64,000 nt of DNA from Maricaulis maris (lineage in GTDB: Bacteria > Pseudomonadota > Alphaproteobacteria > Caulobacterales > Maricaulaceae), in contig NZ_RBIM01000006.1 of NCBI RefSeq assembly GCF_003634045.1, forward strand, positions 245,168 to 309,167, read 5' to 3'. This document shows positions 34,070 to 42,022 of this stretch, one piece after another. A program made the position numbers and the translations under genes. The notes below the pieces were generated by a model. The model was not told the DNA's origin and ran no database searches. It was given only the letters and a program-made list of their open reading frames with translations. Position 1 is the stretch's first letter. Each line of letters begins with the position of its first letter.

Positions 34070-35824
34070 CTAGAGAAAGGCGGGTGGATGGTCATCGGCA
34101 ACGGCAAGACGGCGCTCGATCTCCCGCCCCAGCGCGATCAGATTACCCTCTTCAAAAAGCGGCGCCCACAGGCTGGTGGTTTGCGGTACCCGGTGGGTGG
34201 GGGCGTCCTCGCCGACCGGGTCGCCGAAAATCGTCCGGGTCTGCAATTGGTTATAGCCTGACTTGAAGGCCAGTTGCGGATGACCGGTATAATTGGTGAT
34301 CAGCAACATCGCACCCGCGAAATTCGGCCCGATCATGACGTCGAGCCCGTCCATCATACTATCCATCATCTCCATCACTTCGCGCCGGAAACGATCGACA
34401 TTGATCAGGTCGACGGCCGAGATGAAACGCGCCCGCCGCCAGGTATTCGGCCAAGCCGCCGTGTCCTGCCAGACCAGGCTGTCATCCTCGCCGGACAATG
34501 TGAGCTGTTCAAAGGCGGCCGCGGATTCCGCCTCGACCACGGCGAACAGACCATCATAGGGCAGATCCGGCAGCGCGATTTCGACCAGCTCGACGCCGGC
34601 ATCGCGTGCTGCTTGCAGGGCCGCACGATCGGCCTCTGTGCCAGCCTCGAACCAGGCCGGGTCATAGCCGACCCGCATGCCGGCGACGGGCCGACCGGCG
34701 TCGATCTCCAGCCCCATGCCCAGCGAGCCGGCATCGGCAGCGTCATAGCCATTGAGTGCGGCGAGGACAAAACCGGTATCCTCGACCGAGCGGCAAATGG
34801 GGCCGATCTTGTCGAGTGACCAGCAAAGCGCCATCGCGCCATGACGTGACACCCGGCCAAAGGTCGGGCGAAGCCCGGTCGTGCCGCAGCGATTGGACGG
34901 TGAAACGATGGAGCCGAGGGTTTCGGTACCGATTCCGAAGGCAACCAACCCGGCCGCCGTGGCAGAGGCCGAGCCGGCACTGGAGCCGGACGAGCCTTCC
35001 TCGGTGTTCCACGGATTGCGGGTGATGCCACCGAACCAGCGATCACCATAGGCGAGTGCACCATTGGTCGTCTTGCCGAGCAGGACGGCGCCGGCCTCGC
35101 GCAGCTTCACCGCAATCGTGGCGTCCACCTCGGCGACCCGGTCCTGAAAGGGCGTCGCCCCCCAGCTCGCGCGGACACCGGCGACGTCGATGATATCTTT
35201 CATGCCGTAGGGGATGCCATGGAGGGGTCCGCGATCCTGACCGGCGGCCAGTTCGCGATCCGCCTGATCGGCCTCGGCGCGGGCGATCTCCGGCGTCACG
35301 GTGACAAAACATTCCAGCGCCGCACCATGGCGCTCGATACGGTCGAGATAAATATCGGTCAGCCGGCGCGAGGTCAGAAGACCACGACGCATCCAGGCCG
35401 CCTGCTTCCAGACCGGCGCAAAGGCAATCATCGTATCACTCGCTGGCAACGCCCCGGCATCGGTGTTGGACGGCACCACGCGGTCGGGCTGGTCGCGATA
35501 GCTGCGCGAGCGAAGCCGCGGATCAAAGACGGTGGCCGGCGACAGCGTGTTCGGTTTCTCGTGCGCCCGCTGACGGGTCATCCGGTCGATCCAGCCGTCG
35601 ATCTCCTGCACGACCTGTTCGCGCTCGGCATCGGTGTAGTGAATGTCGAACAGCGATTCCGCGCACTGCAGGGTCTGCGGTGAAACCGGGCCGGCCGCCG
35701 CCTGGCTGGCAGGCGCAGCAGCGCTTTGCTGGCCGGCCATGGCGGCACCGGTTGCGCCCGCCGACACAACCGCGAACGCGCCGCCCTTGAGCAGATCCCG
35801 GCGCGATGTCTTCCGATCCGTCAT
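34070..35824 (-). CDS. Tat-exported amidase (amidase signature family)
   Basis: The 584-residue protein starts with a twin-arginine signal (MTDRKTSRRDLLKGGAFAVV). I chose ATG 35824 for that reason; GAGGGGA lies just upstream. The Ser-cisSer-Lys triad is visible: Lys in GIPYGMKDIIDVAG near residue 208, the cis-Ser in GSSGSSAGSASATAAG near 280, and the nucleophile Ser in GIGTETLGSIVSPSNRCG near 303. The family hydrolyses amide bonds in amides, aryl- or peptide-linked substrates. Export with cofactor-free folding fits the Tat route. A GST gene follows closely. The exact substrate cannot be told from sequence. Confidence 0.93.
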   Translation of the reverse strand: MTDRKTSRRDLLKGGAFAVVSAGATGAAMAGQQSAAAPASQAAAGPVSPQTLQCAESLFDIHYTDAEREQVVQEIDGWIDRMTRQRAHEKPNTLSPATVFDPRLRSRSYRDQPDRVVPSNTDAGALPASDTMIAFAPVWKQAAWMRRGLLTSRRLTDIYLDRIERHGAALECFVTVTPEIARAEADQADRELAAGQDRGPLHGIPYGMKDIIDVAGVRASWGATPFQDRVAEVDATIAVKLREAGAVLLGKTTNGALAYGDRWFGGITRNPWNTEEGSSGSSAGSASATAAGLVAFGIGTETLGSIVSPSNRCGTTGLRPTFGRVSRHGAMALCWSLDKIGPICRSVEDTGFVLAALNGYDAADAGSLGMGLEIDAGRPVAGMRVGYDPAWFEAGTEADRAALQAARDAGVELVEIALPDLPYDGLFAVVEAESAAAFEQLTLSGEDDSLVWQDTAAWPNTWRRARFISAVDLINVDRFRREVMEMMDSMMDGLDVMIGPNFAGAMLLITNYTGHPQLAFKSGYNQLQTRTIFGDPVGEDAPTHRVPQTTSLWAPLFEEGNLIALGREIERRLAVADDHPPAFL

Positions 35825-36007
35825 GATAATCCCCTCTCCCATATCGGCCAGAAGGTGCGGCGCGTTCGGGCAGACTTCAATAGCCCACCGGGTGAATGAG
35901 GCAGGTTTCCCCTCAAAATTGCCGCAATCCGAGCCATTTCGCTTCACAATTGCAAATTAACCATGATGCCAGAGCCAATCCGGCTTGGTCGAAATGGGGG
36001 GGTGGCC

Positions 36008-36913
36008 ATGCCCTTAGATCAAAATGTCATCGAGCCTGATCTGGAATTGCGTCCAGACCTTGCTGAATTCCGCGAAACCCGTGCGCCCGGCGCACTGATC
36101 CAGCTTGGCCGTGCCCGTGCCATTGCCCGCGCACGCCGCGAAGACCTGCTGAAATTCCGCCGCACCTGGGGCGGTGCCGTCGACGATACGCAAGGCACGG
36201 ACAAGCCGGCGGTCAAGCCGATTGACCGGGCGGCGATCTATCCGGATTCGCACATCCTGCACTTTTCGATCCTGGCAACGCTGATCCTGTTTGAAGGCCT
36301 GGCGAACGCCTATTTCTTCTCCACCGGTTCGGACCTCGGACTGCTGGGCGGTTGGCTGCAGGCGATCACGGTCTCTTTCACCAATGTCATCGCCGCCTTC
36401 TTCCTGGTTGGCTTTCTCGGCCTGCGCCACATGTCCAACCGCAATCGCCCCATCCTGGCCGGCCTTGCCGGCGCCGGCGTCCTGGTCGGTGTGGCGGTGC
36501 TGGTGATGCTCAATCTGACCGCCGCACATTTCCGCGACCTGCTCGAGCTGAACGCTGCGACCCTGGCGCTTGGCGGCGCCGAGGCGACCGGTACCGTGCT
36601 GACCCCGGTCATCGAGGCCCGCACAAACCCGTTCGGCCTGCAGACGCTGGAAGCCCTGCTTCTGTTCGTGCTGGGGACCACCTTCGCCGCGATTGCTGCC
36701 TTCAAAGGCCGTACATTCGACGATGCAATCCCGGGCTATGGCGGCGTCACCCGCCGCCTGGAAAGCGCCGCCCGCGATCTGGAAAAGGCCTTGGAGACGG
36801 GCTGGAAAGACGCCCGCAAACTCTCCCAGCCGGAGCTTGAGGAACTCGTCGACGCAAAAAACCTGCTCGATGAGATCTGTCAGGACTTGGCCGGTCCACG
36901 CGAGCGCAGCTAA
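36008..36913 (+). CDS. Four-helix membrane protein, unknown function
   Basis: The 301-residue protein has a charged N-terminal part of about 75 residues (ALIQLGRARAIARARRED). Four transmembrane helices follow (LHFSILATLILFEGLANAYF; LQAITVSFTNVIAAFFLVGF; LAGLAGAGVLVGVAVLVMLN; LEALLLFVLGTTFAAIAAF). A cytoplasmic helical tail rich in Glu/Lys ends it. ATG 36008 follows a run of seven G at a good spacing; an ATG at 35963 has no ribosome site. No family was recognised. It lies 57 bases before an anchored periplasmic protein gene with the same orientation, so they likely work together. Confidence 0.75.
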   Translation: MPLDQNVIEPDLELRPDLAEFRETRAPGALIQLGRARAIARARREDLLKFRRTWGGAVDDTQGTDKPAVKPIDRAAIYPDSHILHFSILATLILFEGLANAYFFSTGSDLGLLGGWLQAITVSFTNVIAAFFLVGFLGLRHMSNRNRPILAGLAGAGVLVGVAVLVMLNLTAAHFRDLLELNAATLALGGAEATGTVLTPVIEARTNPFGLQTLEALLLFVLGTTFAAIAAFKGRTFDDAIPGYGGVTRRLESAARDLEKALETGWKDARKLSQPELEELVDAKNLLDEICQDLAGPRERS

Positions 36914-36959
36914 GCTGCGACCTGCGAAGCTGGGCGGATCACACGCTCAACGTAGCGAC

Positions 36960-36968
36960 GGGGGGGGG
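36960..36968. repeat. Homopolymer of nine G directly before a start codon
   Basis: Nine consecutive G are followed by AA and the ATG of the next gene. The tract forms the only ribosome-binding-like sequence of that gene. Poly-G tracts of this length slip during replication, and a length change would alter spacing or strength of initiation. Confidence 0.8.
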
Positions 36969-36970
36969 AA

Positions 36971-37759
36971 ATGTCCGGACGCGACGCCATAGGCCTGTTC
37001 AACATGGCCATCATTGCCGCGGTACTCGGTGGCATCACCTATCTCTATCTCACCCTCACGCCCGAGGAGTATGACAGCGAGACCCTGTGTCTCGCCGGCG
37101 CCCTGCCGCCGCACCGGGTGGTCATCATCGACAAGACCGACCTTTACTCGCCCGAGCAGGCCGCGGGTATCGAGCAAACCATCCTGTCCGAACGCGATGC
37201 CCTGGCTGTCGGCGAGCGCCTGTCGCTCTATGAACTCAATGAGAGCGGCCAGCTTCGCAATACCAACAGCTTCTCGCTGTGCAATCCGGGCGCGGGCGAG
37301 CAGGTCAATCCGCTTTATCGCAACCCCGAACGCATCCAGGCGCGCTATGAAGCCCTGTTTGCCGAACCGCTGGATCGCGCCCTGGCCGACCTCGTCTTGC
37401 CCAAGGACGCGCCCTCCAGCCCGATCATCGAAGCGCTGGCCCGCCTCGCCCAACACCCCAGTTTCGACAATACGGTCCCCGGTCGCCGCATCGTGCTGGT
37501 CTCCGACATGTTGCAGAATTCCGAGATATTCTCGGTCTATGGGCGGCGGCGCGGCTCTCTGGACAGCCGAATCCCGCCAGCCGACACGGTGGCCACCGCC
37601 ATTCGCGACACCTATGGCGACTCCTTGCGCGGCGTCACACTGGAAATCCGGCTGATCCCGCGCCAGCGCTGGGAGGCGGACCAGCATGGCGCCCTGATGG
37701 CCTATTGGGACACGGTCTTCAACCGGCTCGGCATCGCGGTTCGCTGGTCCGACATCTGA
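36971..37759 (+). CDS. Membrane-anchored periplasmic protein with a vWA-like fold pattern
   Basis: The 262-residue protein has an N-terminal anchor (LFNMAIIAAVLGGITYLYLT). The exported part has alternating beta/alpha segments: PPHRVVIIDKTDLYSPEQAA (first strand with Asp), SERDALAVGERLSLYEL, and PGRRIVLVSDMLQNSEIFS (a later strand with Asp). This is the layout of a von Willebrand A-like Rossmann domain, but without a canonical DxSxS metal site, so the fold call is tentative. The C-terminus ends FNRLGIAVRWSDI. It is paired with the upstream four-helix membrane protein and preceded by the nine-G tract. Confidence 0.75.
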   Translation: MSGRDAIGLFNMAIIAAVLGGITYLYLTLTPEEYDSETLCLAGALPPHRVVIIDKTDLYSPEQAAGIEQTILSERDALAVGERLSLYELNESGQLRNTNSFSLCNPGAGEQVNPLYRNPERIQARYEALFAEPLDRALADLVLPKDAPSSPIIEALARLAQHPSFDNTVPGRRIVLVSDMLQNSEIFSVYGRRRGSLDSRIPPADTVATAIRDTYGDSLRGVTLEIRLIPRQRWEADQHGALMAYWDTVFNRLGIAVRWSDI

Positions 37760-37898
37760 CACGTGCCGCAAATCCGCTCACCGCGTTTTCCACAAGCAAA
37801 CACCGCCGATGCATAGATTATGCGTTTATGCGCCCGGCAGCTCACCCCACAATATCTTGTGCCCGATAAAATCGGGAACGCAATTGATGGGGTCGCGC

Positions 37899-38243
37899 AT
37901 GGCATTTCTGGCCGATGACAAGGATGACGATATCGCGTTGACGGTTCCGCGTTCGCTCGCACCGCCGCGCCGCGAGTCCGTGCTCGACCGCGACGTCGTC
38001 TCGCTGTGCTCGCGCCAGCGGCAATTGCTGGAATTCGCCTTCCGCCTGGCCGACAATGGCCACACCCATGTCGGCGATGTCATCGCCCTGTCGCGCTATA
38101 CACTGCTCGACCTCGCGGACGGGTGCGATGATCTCGTGGAAGGCCTCGAACTTATTCTTGGACATCTCGGGCTTGCGCTCGACAGCCCCGTTCCCGGCTG
38201 GCAAGCGCCAGCGCCGGACATGATCGACGCCCAACTCGACTGA
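37899..38243 (+). CDS. Small soluble protein of unknown function
   Basis: The 114-residue acidic protein begins MAFLADDKDDDIALTVPRSL and continues VVSLCSRQRQLLEFAFRLAD. It is mostly helical and has no signal or membrane segment. In-frame ATG 37887 is an alternative start; GGGG lies six bases before 37899. No family was recognised. It lies downstream of the membrane/periplasmic pair in the same orientation, with a 139-base gap that may carry its own promoter. Confidence 0.6.
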   Translation: MAFLADDKDDDIALTVPRSLAPPRRESVLDRDVVSLCSRQRQLLEFAFRLADNGHTHVGDVIALSRYTLLDLADGCDDLVEGLELILGHLGLALDSPVPGWQAPAPDMIDAQLD

Positions 38244-38321
38244 TAATCCCCAACAAGCCATTTGCCTTTTGGCCAGCTTCGCCTATCTCCTGACCCGGTC
38301 CCGTCAGCCAGGTAGCGCATC

Positions 38322-38993
38322 ATGATCACTGTCCACCACCTCAACAATTCCCGCTCGCAACGCATTCTCTGGCTGCTCGAGGAAATCGGGCTTGAGTATG
38401 AGATCAAGAAATATCAGCGCGACGCGGCGACCATGCGGGCCCCGAAAGCGCTGCGCGAGGTTCACCCGCTGGGCAAATCGCCGGTCATCTCCGACGGCGA
38501 TATCGTGGTCGCCGAGTCGGGCGCGATCGTTGAATATCTGGTCGATACCTACGCGCCGGCGCTCAAGCCGGAGCCCGGTGGCGCGGGCCATCGCGAGTAT
38601 GTCTACTGGATGCATTTTGCGGAAGGCTCTCTGATGACCCCGCTGCTGGTCAAACTCCTGAGTGACCAGGTCGGCAAGGCCAAGGCCCCCTTCTTCTTCA
38701 AACCCGTCATCCGCAAGGTCGCCCAGCGCATGCGTGACAGCTATGTCGATCCGGAACTCAGCTCACTGTTCGCCTTCATTGAGACCCGCCTGGAGGGCCG
38801 TGACTGGATTGCCGGCGACAGCTTCTCCGGCGCCGATGTCCAGCTCACCTTCCCGCTGGAAGCAGCGGCCGCCCGCGGCGGTCTCGACGCGCGTTACCCC
38901 AATTTGCAGGCCTATGTCGCGCGCATGCACGCGCGCCCGGCCTACAAGGCCGCGATCGAGCGCGGTGGCGCCTACGGGATCGTCGGGAGCTAG
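38322..38993 (+). CDS. Glutathione S-transferase (Gtt1-like)
   Basis: The 223-residue protein starts MITVHHLNNSRSQRILWLLE, where the 'NNSRSQR' loop carries the active-site Ser typical of this subgroup. KALREVHPLGKSPVISDGD and ESGAIVEYLVDTY complete the thioredoxin-fold domain. The helical domain includes WIAGDSFSGADVQLTFPLEA. It is a cytoplasmic conjugation or reductive detoxification enzyme of unknown substrate. It stops three bases before the stop of the convergent barrel gene. Confidence 0.92.
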   Translation: MITVHHLNNSRSQRILWLLEEIGLEYEIKKYQRDAATMRAPKALREVHPLGKSPVISDGDIVVAESGAIVEYLVDTYAPALKPEPGGAGHREYVYWMHFAEGSLMTPLLVKLLSDQVGKAKAPFFFKPVIRKVAQRMRDSYVDPELSSLFAFIETRLEGRDWIAGDSFSGADVQLTFPLEAAAARGGLDARYPNLQAYVARMHARPAYKAAIERGGAYGIVGS

Positions 38994-38996
38994 CCG

Positions 38997-39920
38997 CTAG
39001 CGGTTTTCAATACGCAGGCCGATCTGGAAGACAGCGCCGGAATAACTGCGCAGGTCGATATTGGAATCATTGTCGACAAAGCCGGCCTCGCCGAACAACG
39101 TCACCCGCTCGCCAAGGCCATGCTCGACACGACCGGTCGCCTTCCAGCGGGTGTCCTCGCGGGCGAAGGCCTGGAGCGCCGAGAAATCGCCGTCATATTC
39201 GCGGCGTCCGGCTTCAAGCCTCAGTTCGCCGCGCGTGTCTTCACCCAGTGGCCACCAGGTACGGGCACGGGCCTGCACCTCGCCAAAACTGAACCGGTTC
39301 GCATCGGCGTCGGAATTGGTCAGGAAGCCGGCAACATACCAGCCTGAACGGCGGTTCTCGCCATAGCCATATTGCTCGATCCCGAGCCGCAGCTGGTTCT
39401 GGTCCAGCCCGGCGACGACCTGGTCGCCGAAATCATACTGGTTGGCCCGCACGCGGAAGACCGTCTCGCGATTGTCAGCCAGACGATAGCGAAGCTGCCC
39501 CTCGCCCTGAAAACGCGTGTAGTGCTGATCACCATCGCGATTGAGCACGGAGGCCTCGGCGCTGATGCGGGCCTGCCAGTGTTCACCCACCGGTGCCCAA
39601 TACTGGACCCGGGGCGTGAGCAGGAATGAATTGAGGTCATCGCGCTCGTCATAGCGACGCAGCCGGGCCTGTTGTTCAAACCGCCAGACGCGTCCGGCAC
39701 CGACCGGTTTGACAATGCGAAGCCAGTTATTGCTGTCGAAGCCCGTCTCGAGATCAAACGCCCCCTGCGGTTCCAGGACATCCTGGTCAATGAACGGGTC
39801 GGAGCGGGCGACCGAATTGTCGGAACGGAATTCGAAACGTGCGTCCTGGGCCTGCGCCGCGATGGGCAGCACAACCAGCCCCAGCGCGCTGGTCAGCAGG
39901 GTTTTGAAGCGGAATGACAT
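38997..39920 (-). CDS. Outer-membrane beta-barrel protein near polysaccharide synthase
   Basis: The 307-residue protein starts with a signal peptide (MSFRFKTLLTSALGLVVLPI, cleavage after AQA). A series of amphipathic strands follows (WRFEQQARLRRYDERDDLNS, GQLRYRLADNRETVFRVRAN, RSGWYVAGFLTNSDADANRF, RGELRLEAGRREYDG). The last strand AVFQIGLRIENR ends without the usual terminal Phe. The size fits roughly a 14- to 16-strand barrel. A G6 run precedes ATG 39920 at seven bases. It is divergent from the GT2 synthase gene, so it may be the outer-membrane exit pore for its polymer; this is inference from position. Confidence 0.8.
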   Translation of the reverse strand: MSFRFKTLLTSALGLVVLPIAAQAQDARFEFRSDNSVARSDPFIDQDVLEPQGAFDLETGFDSNNWLRIVKPVGAGRVWRFEQQARLRRYDERDDLNSFLLTPRVQYWAPVGEHWQARISAEASVLNRDGDQHYTRFQGEGQLRYRLADNRETVFRVRANQYDFGDQVVAGLDQNQLRLGIEQYGYGENRRSGWYVAGFLTNSDADANRFSFGEVQARARTWWPLGEDTRGELRLEAGRREYDGDFSALQAFAREDTRWKATGRVEHGLGERVTLFGEAGFVDNDSNIDLRSYSGAVFQIGLRIENR

Positions 39921-40092
39921 GGCGGAACCCCCCGAGTGTCCGTATTGTTGCGTGAAGCTTATCGCCGCGACTTGGATTTCGCCATCGCCTTGGCGCCTTA
40001 ATCTTGATATTTTCAAGTCTTAGGGTAGCAAGCGGGCCGAATTTGGGCGCGATGGTTCAGCATCCGGTCATGTCCGGGGGGATGGAGAGACG

Positions 40093-41991
40093 ATGGCAGG
40101 CAAGGATCGTCAGGACCGGTCCGGACCGGGCAAGGCAGCGCGGCCTGCAGACTTTTTCCGTTCAGTCGACAGCGCGCCAAAGGGGATCAGCGTCAAGCGG
40201 GACCGCTCGGTCACGGACGGTTTCCTGATCAGTTTTCTGGCATTGACCGTGCTGGCATTGTCGACCGCAGCCTGGGCCAATGCCCAATGGCCGGGCAGCG
40301 TGCCGACCGACCTGATTTTCTTCACCGCCGACCGTTTCAATGCCGTGCTGCCGATCCGCATCTTCCTGGCGATCTTCTTCGTGGTCTACGCGGCTTATGC
40401 GCACGGACCGATCCTGGCGCGGTTGAAACTGGGCTTCAGCTTCCTGTTCAAACTGGCCGCCGTGGCCGCCATCGTCGATGGCGCGGCCCTGTTGTCCTGG
40501 CAACAGGCCGATGCGGTATGGCCGGTCCATGTCCAGCAGATTCTGGTCGGACTGTCCGGTCTCGCCATCTTCCCGCACACCGTGCTCAACCAAGCCCGCC
40601 TGCCAGCCCCCTGCGGGTCACCGGTGCGGCGCCGGGGCCGGTATTACGAATATTGGCTGGTCAGCGTCGCGGCGCTGGTCTCGGCCATCGGCGCGGTCAT
40701 CGCGATCACGCTTTATGGCGGCGAGGTCGAGCAATTGCGCAATCTGGCGCTCTTGGGCGGCATGGGGCCAGGTGTTTTCCTGGCACAGCAATTTTTCACC
40801 GTGCAACTGGCGACCCTCGGCACGCTGCGCAATGCCCTGTCACGCCGCCGCGCCTTTTCACCGCCGGTCGCTGTCCTGATCCCGGCCCATAACGAATCGC
40901 ACCTGATCGCCCAGACCATCGACGCGATCGACGAAGCGGCAGCCCATTATGACGGGCCGGTGCGCATCCTGTTGATGGAAAATTGCTCCTCGGACGACAC
41001 GGCGGAGATTGCCCGCCAGGCCATCGCCAAATGCCGCTGTGCCCGCGGCGAGGTGATCGAGAGCCTCATCCCCGGCAAGGCCAAGGCGCTCAATCACGGG
41101 CTGGAACTGATCACCGAGGATTTTGTCGTCCGCATTGATGCCGACACCCAGATCGATCCGAAATCCCTGCGCATCGCGATGCGCCATTTCGCCAGTGACA
41201 GTGTCGGCACGGTCGGCGGCCTGCCCCTGCCGCTGAAGAAAACCGGCCTGCTCGACAAGTTCCGCACCATCGAAGTGCTCAACCGGCACGGCTATTTCCA
41301 GGTGGCACTGGGCGCCTTCAACGGCATTCTCGGCATTCCGGGCATGTTCTGCATCTATCGCCGCGACGTGTTGATGGAGGCCGGCGGGATTGTCGAGGAG
41401 ATGAATGGCGAGGACACTGACATTGTCCTGCGCATGACCAATCTGGGCTATCGCGCCGTGTCCGACCCGCGCGTCCAGTTCCGCACCGAAGTGCCTGACA
41501 GCATGGATTTCCTGCGCGAGCAGCGTACCCGCTGGTTCCGCAGTCTCTACCACGTCACCGCCCATAACCGTGAAATGCTGTTCCAGGGCAATCTGATCAC
41601 CGGCGCCGTGGTCTTGCCCTTCACGCTGATGAATGGTGCCCGACGGGCAATGATGGCACCGCTCGCCATTTATGGCGTCGTGCTCTTCTTCCTGTTTGGC
41701 GGGATTTATGATCACCCGCACCTGACGACGGTGCTGGCGGTGATGTTCGGCATGCCCTTCATCATGGCCTGCGCGGTGGTCGCCTTCTGGCGCCGGCCGG
41801 ATCTGATCCTCTACATGCCGGCCTATATGGCCTTCCGCCTGCTGCGTTCCTACTACACGCTGGGCGCCACGCTGACGCTGGTCTATCCGGGTTCCGCCAA
41901 GGAGCGTCGCTTCACCCCGCCGAAACCACTAGCGGTTCCGGAGGGGGAACGGATCGAACAGGTCGAAAAGCCACCGATCATCGCACAATAG
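40093..41991 (+). CDS. Processive GT2 glycosyltransferase, cellulose-synthase-like
   Basis: The 632-residue inner-membrane protein has about five N-terminal helices (DGFLISFLALTVLALSTAAW; IRIFLAIFFVVYAAYAHGPI; others to about residue 245). The cytoplasmic GT2 domain contains VAVLIPAHNESHLIAQTID near residue 258, the DxD motif RIDADTQID near 348, the catalytic-base motif EMNGEDTDIVLRM near 439 and QRTRWFRSLYH near 477 (Q..RW, the mark of processive enzymes). More helices follow. No PilZ domain is visible. It is convergent with a BcsB-like gene and divergent from a barrel gene, so it should make a secreted polysaccharide. The polymer identity cannot be told from sequence. Confidence 0.9.
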   Translation: MAGKDRQDRSGPGKAARPADFFRSVDSAPKGISVKRDRSVTDGFLISFLALTVLALSTAAWANAQWPGSVPTDLIFFTADRFNAVLPIRIFLAIFFVVYAAYAHGPILARLKLGFSFLFKLAAVAAIVDGAALLSWQQADAVWPVHVQQILVGLSGLAIFPHTVLNQARLPAPCGSPVRRRGRYYEYWLVSVAALVSAIGAVIAITLYGGEVEQLRNLALLGGMGPGVFLAQQFFTVQLATLGTLRNALSRRRAFSPPVAVLIPAHNESHLIAQTIDAIDEAAAHYDGPVRILLMENCSSDDTAEIARQAIAKCRCARGEVIESLIPGKAKALNHGLELITEDFVVRIDADTQIDPKSLRIAMRHFASDSVGTVGGLPLPLKKTGLLDKFRTIEVLNRHGYFQVALGAFNGILGIPGMFCIYRRDVLMEAGGIVEEMNGEDTDIVLRMTNLGYRAVSDPRVQFRTEVPDSMDFLREQRTRWFRSLYHVTAHNREMLFQGNLITGAVVLPFTLMNGARRAMMAPLAIYGVVLFFLFGGIYDHPHLTTVLAVMFGMPFIMACAVVAFWRRPDLILYMPAYMAFRLLRSYYTLGATLTLVYPGSAKERRFTPPKPLAVPEGERIEQVEKPPIIAQ

Positions 41992-42022
41992 CCGAACCGG
42001 TAGACCGGCCCGCCCCGCCCTC

